Assembly (NCBI RefSeq): GCF_042477335.2
Contig: NC_091247.1
Span: 232,141,001-232,205,000, forward strand
Reading direction: 5' to 3'
Length of the DNA: 64,000 bases
Source: Ovis canadensis
Lineage: Eukaryota; Chordata; Mammalia; Artiodactyla; Bovidae
Shown here: one piece after another, positions 1 through 10,182 of the stretch
Layout: each line of letters starts with the position of its first letter
How positions within the stretch are numbered: the stretch's first letter is position 1
Made by a program: the position numbers and the translations under genes
The notes under the pieces: model-generated
What the model was told of the DNA's origin: nothing
Seen by the model: the letters and a program-made list of their open reading frames with translations, nothing else
Database searches by the model: none

Positions 1-1171
1 AGTCAGCAGCCAGAGTTGTCCCTCGAGGTCTGAGATGTTAAACCGCACATTCCCGGTGTGCCCTTTGCTGGAGGGTTCGGGGTTCGCGGCCGTCAGCCAA
101 GAAACAGAAATGAAACGCAAGAGGTGATCGATAAAGGTCCTCAGGCGCCCCTCCACCGGGTCACGGGAATCATGAGGCAGTCGAGAAAGCAGCTAGGGGA
201 GGACAGTTTCCCCACCGCCCCAGGCACTTTGGAGGCCGGCCGCATCTCCTCACGTCCAGCGGCGTGTGTCCGGGGCCCAGCTGGAAGACACAACTGACTG
301 CCAGGCAGGACGGGCAGGGTCGGAGGTCCAGTTGTCTTGCTATCCCAATCTAGGGTAGGCTCGGGCCTTTCCTCAGTGCGGGGAGGACCTTTGCTTTCGG
401 AAATGAACGCTGCGCGACGGATCTCCACCTAGGCCCCGGTGCACAGCTGGTGGAGAGGTTTCTTTGGGACTAGTTGGCTCGCCTTTCTCCCCTTGGCCTT
501 CGTGTCGGTGCTGGTGGTGCCGGTGGTGGTGCTCATGGCATCGTGGATCGCTTCTCCTGTTTGGCACTTGGCGCTTCTCCAGCATGCTCCTTGCACCGGA
601 AATGGAGCCCCAGGGAACTCTGCGGACGAGCGTCCTGCCGGGGACGCACAGATCCCCGCCTCATTCCTGCCGGACCCTCTGCCTAGTAGCCCGAGGCCTC
701 CCGAGGACAGCCACCCATAAAGACTGCTTGCCCATCTTCCCCCCCCGCCCCCCCCCCCCGGACGCTGCTCGACGTCTGGGGCATTTTCGAGAGCCTGGCC
801 GGCCGGAAGGACACGGTGCGTGGACCTGCACCCGCTCTTCCCTGCACCTCCCCGCCGAAGGGCTCCGGACATCCCTCGCAGAAGTGGCAGGCCCTGGCAC
901 CGTGCTCAGACCCGCTCACGCACCCCATTCGCTCCGCCGACTTCCCAGCAGAGCCAGCCCTCGAGAGCTGAGCCGCTCGGGCACAAACCCGTTCCCAGGG
1001 AACACCGAGACCCCGGGCTCACTCCCGGCCCCGCCTTTTCCCCCCGGAGGCCGCATCGTCCTCACCGCCAGAGAGGAACTCGCTCCTTGTCGGCACTCTT
1101 GGTGCGTCGCCCAGGGCGTGCCCCATGCAGGGTGTGCCTGGGCGTCTGCACGCGTGTGCATCAGAGCCGGC

Positions 1172-2773
1172 CTACCGCCACAGCCCCAGAGATGGCCGCG
1201 GCTTCTTGTTCCTCCCCTTGGTCGCTCTGGCCCTCCCGCTGGCACAAGGACGGTGGCCGACGTCCGTCGGCCCCGGAGGCGGGGTGTCCGTGCTGGGACG
1301 GTCGAGCCGGTGGTGCTCCTGGGCGGGCGGCGGGCGGTTTCTCCCTCCTCCGTGTCTGGACCGGTGAATCACGACCGCGCCGGCAGGCAGGGCAGCCTGG
1401 ATCTTGCGCAGCTCCAAGGCCGGCTTCGGTCGGTTGTGTTCTTGCAGGCGTCTCCACTGCTCTAAGCTCATCCCTTCGGCCTCTGTGTCCCCCGGGGAAT
1501 CCTGCGACCCAGGAGCTCTGCCGCTGGCGTCTCCTGCAGGCTGCCCGGGGTCTGTGGGGTCAGCCCCGAGGGGGGCCACTGCCCCTCCCCCAGCGCCCCC
1601 TTCCCACGCACCCTCCCGGGCGTAGAACAGGACGTAGGCGCTCTGGCTCAGGGCAGCGGTCTCGTCACAGGCGGTCACCTTGGCATCGTCCATCTTATAC
1701 CACTGGCCGTTGCCCGCTCGGACGTAACAAAAGTAGTGTCCTCGCTCACAGCTCCACCCGGAGTGCACCAGCACGGCATAGAGCACATAGCCCAGTGGCC
1801 CTGCCTTCCGCTCAGACGTGTAGGGCTGCACGTCCAGGCACTGGGGATAGCGCACCTCCTGAGCCCTTTTGGCCCCGCTCAGCTGTGTGAACCGCTTCAG
1901 CACCAGCACCAGGACCTGGGAGGTGCTGTGCAAAGTCAACCTCTTGGTGGCAGGCACCTTCCGGAGACAAACGCCACAGTCATAGGCATTTTCCGCCTCC
2001 AGCTTCTCGGGCTTGACCAGCTCTCTCAGAGCTTGCTCCACACTCTGAGCCGCCGTGATATCCAGGCTGATGTCCAGATAAGGGTCGAACGTGTCCGAGA
2101 CACCGAGGCAGTGGAGACACTGGATCTGAGACCTCCACGTCCCCCCAAAGATCTGACGGATGACGCCGGTGTCCTCGGAGGCGTGGCCCGACGGCTGGGA
2201 TGCACTCAGGCACCCTTGCTGCATGCCACTCAGAGTGAACATCAGAAACTCGTGGGCATCTTCCTGCTGGTGTCTGTGGAAGCCCGCCAGCAGGTCCCTG
2301 TGGGGCCGGATCACCTCTCCCGCGTGAAGGAGGGCTCGGGTCACGTGAGCTCGCATGGCACAGAGCGTGCAGGAGCCGCCGGCCGGACAGAGGGTGGCGT
2401 GCTGCCGGGACACCAGCCAGCTGGCCAGGGGCGGCGTGTGGCTCAGACACTGCAGCGCCGCATTCACGTAGCACGTGTTCCCCAGATTCTGAAGCCCAGC
2501 GCCCACCCCCCACGGCCCCCTCCAACTCAGGGCGACTTTCTGGCCAGGCGCCAGCCCCGCTGACCCGGGAGCCAAGTCACCCCGCTGGGGGCGCCCGACT
2601 GCCGGCGACGGCCCCTCAGGGACAGAGGGTCCCCGGGGGGCATCCGCACCAGCGGCGCTGGCCCGACCACCTTGCCCTCCGGCTAAGACGTTGAAGGGAG
2701 CCGGACACGCACCTCCCCCGTGCTCAGAAGCAGCCCCCGGGTCTCTGCAAGCAAGGCCCACGAGGTTTTCCAT
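1172..2773 (-). CDS. USP17L: USP17-like deubiquitinating enzyme, unit 1
   Basis: This is an intronless frame of 533 codons ending in TAG. The USP (C19) domain spans about residues 93-385. The Cys box GLQNLGNTCYVNAALQCL puts the nucleophile at Cys101, and QQEDAHEFLMF (169-179) is the conserved QDAHEF motif. CxxC pairs at 219/222 and 266/269 form the zinc-ribbon finger. The His box GHYFCYVRA gives His346 and WYKMDDAKVTA gives Asp362. The C-terminal tail resembles human USP17: SLEQWRRLQEHNRPKP (436-451), VVIH, and a basic end GRARATKGRNKKPRPSL. Length fits the family (about 530). The chosen ATG has G at -3 and +4. The family removes ubiquitin from signalling and cell-cycle proteins, and mouse DUBs are cytokine-induced immediate-early genes. 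The residues before about 80 are family-variable, so the exact start is less certain than the domain. Confidence 0.95.
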   Translation of the reverse strand: MENLVGLACRDPGAASEHGGGACPAPFNVLAGGQGGRASAAGADAPRGPSVPEGPSPAVGRPQRGDLAPGSAGLAPGQKVALSWRGPWGVGAGLQNLGNTCYVNAALQCLSHTPPLASWLVSRQHATLCPAGGSCTLCAMRAHVTRALLHAGEVIRPHRDLLAGFHRHQQEDAHEFLMFTLSGMQQGCLSASQPSGHASEDTGVIRQIFGGTWRSQIQCLHCLGVSDTFDPYLDISLDITAAQSVEQALRELVKPEKLEAENAYDCGVCLRKVPATKRLTLHSTSQVLVLVLKRFTQLSGAKRAQEVRYPQCLDVQPYTSERKAGPLGYVLYAVLVHSGWSCERGHYFCYVRAGNGQWYKMDDAKVTACDETAALSQSAYVLFYAREGAWEGGAGGGAVAPLGADPTDPGQPAGDASGRAPGSQDSPGDTEAEGMSLEQWRRLQEHNRPKPALELRKIQAALPAGAVVIHRSRHGGGRNRPPPAQEHHRLDRPSTDTPPPGPTDVGHRPCASGRARATKGRNKKPRPSLGLWR

Positions 2774-3044
2774 CTCCTACCTGCCGCTGCACGCCGATGC
2801 CTCCTTCCCTCACACCTTCGTCTCCGAAAAGGGCCTTGGCCCCGCCCCCCTCCGTCCTTTGGGGGCTTTCCCACCGCCCCACCCCCGCACGTGCAAGCTC
2901 CTCATTCGCTGAGGCGGCCGAGGGCCTGCCCACTCCCACTCCCGCCATCCAACCACCGACACTTTTCTCGGGGAATTCCCCTTGACGAAGCCCCGCACGC
3001 ACTTCCGACCTGGCCCCCTGGACCAAAGGGCTCCGGATGCAAAT
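2774..3044 (-). promoter_or_regulatory. Candidate TATA-less upstream region of unit 1 USP17L
   Basis: The 270 bp upstream of the start codon are GC-rich with no TATA box. They hold a GC box (CCCCGCCCCC on plus, 2840-2849), a perfect E-box CACGTG (2888-2893), a perfect palindrome GGGGAATTCCCC (2970-2981) matching the kappa-B consensus GGGRNWYYCC, and a perfect octamer ATGCAAAT (3037-3044). Family members in mouse are cytokine-inducible, so Rel and POU-factor sites would make sense. Factor binding itself is inference. Confidence 0.5.
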
Positions 3045-5677
3045 GATTCGGGGCCACTGGGCCTTCCAGCCTTGCCCGCTAGAGATTCACTGCGGGCCTT
3101 CCAAGTTCAGCACACAAATGCGGGCTGCAGAGGAATGCCGTGGGCTCACCATTCACATCCTAACACACTTGTGCAAACATATGTCTCCCCCCCTACCCTC
3201 TCCCCTTTAGGGGTCTCCCCACCCCAGACCCCTGCCTGAGGACAACCCCTCAGACAACAAGAAACCCTTGCCTCAACTTTGCTCTCCAGTGAGGTCCACT
3301 CTATGCTTTCTATGCTTTCTCACTGGACACTCTCCTGGCGTTCAGGGTCCTGGCACCAAAAGCTGCCGAGAGAGGGGCACATACGCTTTTCTCCCTTCAG
3401 GGCCGTTGGTCAAGCCCCAAAGCGAGCTCGCTCCAAAAGGCATAGAATTGCTGCAACTTTGGATGCATTGCTTCAGCTCCTTTTATGTCTCCGTTGCCTT
3501 TCGCCCTTCCTTTTCCTTCTTCCATTTGTTTTGATAGTTGTTGTTGTTGTTGTTGTTGTCGTTGCTTTCTTTGTTTTTGGGGGGGGGGGTTTTCGAGCGG
3601 TTTTGTGTGTGTGTGTGGTTTTTTTTTTTTGCGTTTTCCTTTTTTATTTTTTTTTAAATTTTGTGTTCATTTTGTTATTTTTTTGTTGCTTTTATTCTCT
3701 TTCTCTATTTTATATACAATAGTTGACTCATACAGTCGTCTTTCCAATTCCAGGGCTTAAAACCCGCTATGAGTCAAGGCATAAAAAAGGTTTCCCTCCT
3801 GGAAGAGGATGACTGTTGCTTTCCTTCTCGGTGTGGGACAGGTGTGTTTGTTTGCTCTCCCGTCCTGGACATTATGCTTGCCTTCCAGGACGATGGGGGT
3901 TTCACGGTCCATGGGTTTCCCATACATAGCTGAAGCGTTGATTCCGTGGACCCTTACTAGGAAAGAACGGCCCTGACCCTGCTTTCTGCCTTAGCCTCTT
4001 GCACCCCTCCCATGTTCCGCTTCCCCATCCCATCCCAGGACCCTACCGCTTTGTGCTTTATTGTCCAAGTGCTCACACCCTTGCTGTCCTCTTGCCTCCT
4101 TCCCATGGCACAGAGAAGCGAGATCAGCCAGTATTTTTCTCGCTTTTGCAGGGATTTCCCCCAGCGTAAGGCCACCTTCCCACTCCCTCTGCCACGCCGC
4201 TCCGGTCGCCGTTCTTCTCCTTTTTCTCCTTCTCCTTCTTCTTCTTCTTCAAAGGGGGTGGGTGGGGCAAGCAGTAAGTCCATTGGAGACGATGGGGCGG
4301 AGGAAGATGGGTGGTGATGATGAGGGAGGGCTGTGGGTGGCTCCACGTCCTCGCGCGGGGCACGCTTGTTCGTGTTCTTGGGGGAAGATACTGCTCATCA
4401 TTCTTTTTCCAATCCACGTGTGGAGGGCATGGTGCGCTGTAGGGAACCATGCGGGGAAAACGAGCCATCGGAACGTTCTCTCTTGCTTGCCACGCCGCCT
4501 CGCGCAGTCAGCAGCCAGAGTTGTCCCTCGAGGTCTGAGATGTTAAACCGCACATTCCCGGTGTGCCCTTTGCTGGAGGGTTCGGGGTTCGCGGCCGTCA
4601 GCCAAGAAACAGAAATGAAACGCAAGAGGTGATCGATAAAGGTCCTCAGGCGCCCCTCCACCGGGTCACGGGAATCATGAGGCAGTCGAGAAAGCAGCTA
4701 GGGGAGGACAGTTTCCCCACCGCCCCAGGCACTTTGGAGGCCGGCCGCATCTCCTCACGTCCAGCGGCGTGTGTCCGGGGCCCAGCTGGAAGACACAACT
4801 GACTGCCAGGCAGGACGGGCAGGGTCGGAGGTCCAGTTGTCTTGCTATCCCAATCTAGGGTAGGCTCGGGCCTTTCCTCAGTGCGGGGAGGACCTTTGCT
4901 TTCGGAAATGAACGCTGCGCGACGGATCTCCACCTAGGCCCCGGTGCACAGCTGGTGGAGAGGTTTCTTTGGGACTAGTTGGCTCGCCTTTCTCCCCTTG
5001 GCCTTCGTGTCGGTGCTGGTGGTGCCGGTGGTGGTGCTCATGGCATCGTGGATCGCTTCTCCTGTTTGGCACTTGGCGCTTCTCCAGCATGCTCCTTGCA
5101 CCGGAAATGGAGCCCCAGGGAACTCTGCGGACGAGCGTCCTGCCGGGGACGCACAGATCCCCGCCTCATTCCTGCCGGACCCTCTGCCTAGTAGCCCGAG
5201 GCCTCCCGAGGACAGCCACCCATAAAGACTGCTTGCCCATCTTCCCCCCCCGCCCCCCCCCCCCCGGACGCTGCTCGACGTCTGGGGCATTTTCGAGAGC
5301 CTGGCCGGCCGGAAGGACACGGTGCGTGGACCTGCACCCGCTCTTCCCTGCACCTCCCCGCCGAAGGGCTCCGGACATCCCTCGCAGAAGTGGCAGGCCC
5401 TGGCACCGTGCTCAGACCCGCTCACGCACCCCATTCGCTCCGCCGACTTCCCAGCAGAGCCAGCCCTCGAGAGCTGAGCCGCTCGGGCACAAACCCGTTC
5501 CCAGGGAACACCGAGACCCCGGGCTCACTCCCGGCCCCGCCTTTTCCCCCCGGAGGCCGCATCGTCCTCACCGCCAGAGAGGAACTCGCTCCTTGTCGGC
5601 ACTCTTGGTGCGTCGCCCAGGGCGTGCCCCATGCAGGGTGTGCCTGGGCGTCTGCACGCGTGTGCATCAGAGCCGGC

Positions 5678-7279
5678 CTACCGCCACAGCCCCAGAGATG
5701 GCCGCGGCTTCTTGTTCCTCCCCTTGGTCGCTCTGGCCCTCCCGCTGGCACAAGGACGGTGGCCGACGTCCGTCGGCCCCGGAGGCGGGGTGTCCGTGCT
5801 GGGACGGTCGAGCCGGTGGTGCTCCTGGGCGGGCGGCGGGCGGTTTCTCCCTCCTCCGTGTCTGGACCGGTGAATCACGACCGCGCCGGCAGGCAGGGCA
5901 GCCTGGATCTTGCGCAGCTCCAAGGCCGGCTTCGGTCGGTTGTGTTCTTGCAGGCGTCTCCACTGCTCTAAGCTCATCCCTTCGGCCTCTGTGTCCCCCG
6001 GGGAATCCTGCGACCCAGGAGCTCTGCCGCTGGCGTCTCCTGCAGGCTGCCCGGGGTCTGTGGGGTCAGCCCCGAGGGGGGCCACTGCCCCTCCCCCAGC
6101 GCCCCCTTCCCACGCACCCTCCCGGGCGTAGAACAGGACGTAGGCGCTCTGGCTCAGGGCAGCGGTCTCGTCACAGGCGGTCACCTTGGCATCGTCCATC
6201 TTATACCACTGGCCGTTGCCCGCTCGGACGTAACAAAAGTAGTGTCCTCGCTCACAGCTCCACCCGGAGTGCACCAGCACGGCATAGAGCACATAGCCCA
6301 GTGGCCCTGCCTTCCGCTCAGACGTGTAGGGCTGCACGTCCAGGCACTGGGGATAGCGCACCTCCTGAGCCCTTTTGGCCCCGCTCAGCTGTGTGAACCG
6401 CTTCAGCACCAGCACCAGGACCTGGGAGGTGCTGTGCAAAGTCAACCTCTTGGTGGCAGGCACCTTCCGGAGACAAACGCCACAGTCATAGGCATTTTCC
6501 GCCTCCAGCTTCTCGGGCTTGACCAGCTCTCTCAGAGCTTGCTCCACACTCTGAGCCGCCGTGATATCCAGGCTGATGTCCAGATAAGGGTCGAACGTGT
6601 CCGAGACACCGAGGCAGTGGAGACACTGGATCTGAGACCTCCACGTCCCCCCAAAGATCTGACGGATGACGCCGGTGTCCTCGGAGGCGTGGCCCGACGG
6701 CTGGGATGCACTCAGGCACCCTTGCTGCATGCCACTCAGAGTGAACATCAGAAACTCGTGGGCATCTTCCTGCTGGTGTCTGTGGAAGCCCGCCAGCAGG
6801 TCCCTGTGGGGCCGGATCACCTCTCCCGCGTGAAGGAGGGCTCGGGTCACGTGAGCTCGCATGGCACAGAGCGTGCAGGAGCCGCCGGCCGGACAGAGGG
6901 TGGCGTGCTGCCGGGACACCAGCCAGCTGGCCAGGGGCGGCGTGTGGCTCAGACACTGCAGCGCCGCATTCACGTAGCACGTGTTCCCCAGATTCTGAAG
7001 CCCAGCGCCCACCCCCCACGGCCCCCTCCAACTCAGGGCGACTTTCTGGCCAGGCGCCAGCCCCGCTGACCCGGGAGCCAAGTCACCCCGCTGGGGGCGC
7101 CCGACTGCCGGCGACGGCCCCTCAGGGACAGAGGGTCCCCGGGGGGCATCCGCACCAGCGGCGCTGGCCCGACCACCTTGCCCTCCGGCTAAGACGTTGA
7201 AGGGAGCCGGACACGCACCTCCCCCGTGCTCAGAAGCAGCCCCCGGGTCTCTGCAAGCAAGGCCCACGAGGTTTTCCAT
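5678..7279 (-). CDS. USP17L: USP17-like deubiquitinating enzyme, unit 2
   Basis: This 533-residue frame has a protein sequence identical to the unit 1 copy, with the complete triad Cys101/His346/Asp362, both CxxC pairs and the basic C-terminal tail. It lies 4506 bp from the unit 1 gene in the same orientation, so the genes form a tandem series all read right to left. Identity at the non-coding flanks as well as in the frame points to recent duplication or conversion rather than purifying selection alone. Confidence 0.95.
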   Translation of the reverse strand: MENLVGLACRDPGAASEHGGGACPAPFNVLAGGQGGRASAAGADAPRGPSVPEGPSPAVGRPQRGDLAPGSAGLAPGQKVALSWRGPWGVGAGLQNLGNTCYVNAALQCLSHTPPLASWLVSRQHATLCPAGGSCTLCAMRAHVTRALLHAGEVIRPHRDLLAGFHRHQQEDAHEFLMFTLSGMQQGCLSASQPSGHASEDTGVIRQIFGGTWRSQIQCLHCLGVSDTFDPYLDISLDITAAQSVEQALRELVKPEKLEAENAYDCGVCLRKVPATKRLTLHSTSQVLVLVLKRFTQLSGAKRAQEVRYPQCLDVQPYTSERKAGPLGYVLYAVLVHSGWSCERGHYFCYVRAGNGQWYKMDDAKVTACDETAALSQSAYVLFYAREGAWEGGAGGGAVAPLGADPTDPGQPAGDASGRAPGSQDSPGDTEAEGMSLEQWRRLQEHNRPKPALELRKIQAALPAGAVVIHRSRHGGGRNRPPPAQEHHRLDRPSTDTPPPGPTDVGHRPCASGRARATKGRNKKPRPSLGLWR

Positions 7280-7550
7280 CTCCTACCTGCCGCTGCACGC
7301 CGATGCCTCCTTCCCTCACACCTTCGTCTCCGAAAAGGGCCTTGGCCCCGCCCCCCTCCGTCCTTTGGGGGCTTTCCCACCGCCCCACCCCCGCACGTGC
7401 AAGCTCCTCATTCGCTGAGGCGGCCGAGGGCCTGCCCACTCCCACTCCCGCCATCCAACCACCGACACTTTTCTCGGGGAATTCCCCTTGACGAAGCCCC
7501 GCACGCACTTCCGACCTGGCCCCCTGGACCAAAGGGCTCCGGATGCAAAT
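7280..7550 (-). promoter_or_regulatory. Candidate upstream region of unit 2 USP17L
   Basis: The site set of unit 1 is present unchanged: GC box 7346-7355, E-box 7394-7399, kappa-B-like palindrome 7476-7487 and octamer 7543-7550. Confidence 0.5.
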
Positions 7551-10182
7551 GATTCGGGGCCACTGGGCCTTCCAGCCTTGCCCGCTAGAGATTCACTGCG
7601 GGCCTTCCAAGTTCAGCACACAAATGCGGGCTGCAGAGGAATGCCGTGGGCTCACCATTCACATCCTAACACACTTGTGCAAACATATGTCTCCCCCCCT
7701 ACCCTCTCCCCTTTAGGGGTCTCCCCACCCCAGACCCCTGCCTGAGGACAACCCCTCAGACAACAAGAAACCCTTGCCTCAACTTTGCTCTCCAGTGAGG
7801 TCCACTCTATGCTTTCTATGCTTTCTCACTGGACACTCTCCTGGCGTTCAGGGTCCTGGCACCAAAAGCTGCCGAGAGAGGGGCACATACGCTTTTCTCC
7901 CTTCAGGGCCGTTGGTCAAGCCCCAAAGCGAGCTCGCTCCAAAAGGCATAGAATTGCTGCAACTTTGGATGCATTGCTTCAGCTCCTTTTATGTCTCCGT
8001 TGCCTTTCGCCCTTCCTTTTCCTTCTTCCATTTGTTTTGATAGTTGTTGTTGTTGTTGTTGTTGTCGTTGCTTTCTTTGTTTTTGGGGGGGGGGGTTTTC
8101 GAGCGGTTTTGTGTGTGTGTGTGGTTTTTTTTTTTTGCGTTTTCCTTTTTTATTTTTTTTTAAATTTTGTGTTCATTTTGTTATTTTTTTGTTGCTTTTA
8201 TTCTCTTTCTCTATTTTATATACAATAGTTGACTCATACAGTCGTCTTTCCAATTCCAGGGCTTAAAACCCGCTATGAGTCAAGGCATAAAAAAGGTTTC
8301 CCTCCTGGAAGAGGATGACTGTTGCTTTCCTTCTCGGTGTGGGACAGGTGTGTTTGTTTGCTCTCCCGTCCTGGACATTATGCTTGCCTTCCAGGACGAT
8401 GGGGGTTTCACGGTCCATGGGTTTCCCATACATAGCTGAAGCGTTGATTCCGTGGACCCTTACTAGGAAAGAACGGCCCTGACCCTGCTTTCTGCCTTAG
8501 CCTCTTGCACCCCTCCCATGTTCCGCTTCCCCATCCCATCCCAGGACCCTACCGCTTTGTGCTTTATTGTCCAAGTGCTCACACCCTTGCTGTCCTCTTG
8601 CCTCCTTCCCATGGCACAGAGAAGCGAGATCAGCCAGTATTTTTCTCGCTTTTGCAGGGATTTCCCCCAGCGTAAGGCCACCTTCCCACTCCCTCTGCCA
8701 CGCCGCTCCGGTCGCCGTTCTTCTCCTTTTTCTCCTTCTCCTTCTTCTTCTTCTTCAAAGGGGGTGGGTGGGGCAAGCAGTAAGTCCATTGGAGACGATG
8801 GGGCGGAGGAAGATGGGTGGTGATGATGAGGGAGGGCTGTGGGTGGCTCCACGTCCTCGCGCGGGGCACGCTTGTTCGTGTTCTTGGGGGAAGATACTGC
8901 TCATCATTCTTTTTCCAATCCACGTGTGGAGGGCATGGTGCGCTGTAGGGAACCATGCGGGGAAAACGAGCCATCGGAACGTTCTCTCTTGCTTGCCACG
9001 CCGCCTCGCGCAGTCAGCAGCCAGAGTTGTCCCTCGAGGTCTGAGATGTTAAACCGCACATTCCCGGTGTGCCCTTTGCTGGAGGGTTCGGGGTTCGCGG
9101 CCGTCAGCCAAGAAACAGAAATGAAACGCAAGAGGTGATCGATAAAGGTCCTCAGGCGCCCCTCCACCGGGTCACGGGAATCATGAGGCAGTCGAGAAAG
9201 CAGCTAGGGGAGGACAGTTTCCCCACCGCCCCAGGCACTTTGGAGGCCGGCCGCATCTCCTCACGTCCAGCGGCGTGTGTCCGGGGCCCAGCTGGAAGAC
9301 ACAACTGACTGCCAGGCAGGACGGGCAGGGTCGGAGGTCCAGTTGTCTTGCTATCCCAATCTAGGGTAGGCTCGGGCCTTTCCTCAGTGCGGGGAGGACC
9401 TTTGCTTTCGGAAATGAACGCTGCGCGACGGATCTCCACCTAGGCCCCGGTGCACAGCTGGTGGAGAGGTTTCTTTGGGACTAGTTGGCTCGCCTTTCTC
9501 CCCTTGGCCTTCGTGTCGGTGCTGGTGGTGCCGGTGGTGGTGCTCATGGCATCGTGGATCGCTTCTCCTGTTTGGCACTTGGCGCTTCTCCAGCATGCTC
9601 CTTGCACCGGAAATGGAGCCCCAGGGAACTCTGCGGACGAGCGTCCTGCCGGGGACGCACAGATCCCCGCCTCATTCCTGCCGGACCCTCTGCCTAGTAG
9701 CCCGAGGCCTCCCGAGGACAGCCACCCATAAAGACTGCTTGCCCATCTTCCCCCCCGCCCCCCCCCCCCCGGACGCTGCTCGACGTCTGGGGCATTTTCG
9801 AGAGCCTGGCCGGCCGGAAGGACACGGTGCGTGGACCTGCACCCGCTCTTCCCTGCACCTCCCCGCCGAAGGGCTCCGGACATCCCTCGCAGAAGTGGCA
9901 GGCCCTGGCACCGTGCTCAGACCCGCTCACGCACCCCATTCGCTCCGCCGACTTCCCAGCAGAGCCAGCCCTCGAGAGCTGAGCCGCTCGGGCACAAACC
10001 CGTTCCCAGGGAACACCGAGACCCCGGGCTCACTCCCGGCCCCGCCTTTTCCCCCCGGAGGCCGCATCGTCCTCACCGCCAGAGAGGAACTCGCTCCTTG
10101 TCGGCACTCTTGGTGCGTCGCCCAGGGCGTGCCCCATGCAGGGTGTGCCTGGGCGTCTGCACGCGTGTGCATCAGAGCCGGC

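Larger units (their letters stand above)
1..4505. repeat. Macrosatellite unit 1
   Basis: This is a 4505-bp unit. It includes a C-run with a single interrupting G (about 741-760), a TTG run with G-run and GT-run (3536-3620), a T-rich stretch (3620-3720) and a CTT-rich tract (4212-4250). The 1.17 kb left of the gene (its downstream side) and 3045-4505 (its far upstream side) contain only short overlapping frames with no recognisable product. I saw no AATAAA on the minus strand between the stop codon and position 1. Confidence 0.95.
4506..9011. repeat. Macrosatellite unit 2
   Basis: This is a 4506-bp unit, essentially identical to unit 1. The extra base lies in the C-run near 5246-5267. The non-coding segments are the same as in unit 1 and hold no recognisable second gene. 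Confidence 0.95.

Noticed and set aside
429-872. A second minus-strand frame downstream of each DUB gene (147 codons in unit 1).
   Set aside because: Its frame passes through the C-run, and the run length differs between units, so the predicted N-terminus changes from unit to unit (147, 166 or 156 codons). No domain is recognisable.
820-1890. A plus-strand frame of 356 codons overlapping the DUB 3' half in each unit.
   Set aside because: It is an Arg/Pro/Ser-rich translation of GC-rich antisense DNA, without domain content. Conservation among units only reflects near-identity of the DNA.
3180-3360. Possible older LTR end inside the unit (AATAAA-like signal in the unit 6 copy near 27087 followed by a segment ending CCTGGCA).
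   Set aside because: No matching LTR start, duplication or TATA box could be found, so the resemblance is too weak to call.
3536-3720. TTG, G, GT and T runs upstream of each gene considered as a SINE tail or a transposon end.
   Set aside because: They look like simple-sequence expansion. No element head lies next to them and no flanking duplication is seen.
3957-4346. A minus-strand frame of 129 codons with His, Glu and Lys runs.
   Set aside because: It spans a CTT/GAA-rich simple tract. The runs are low complexity and there is no similarity to a known protein.
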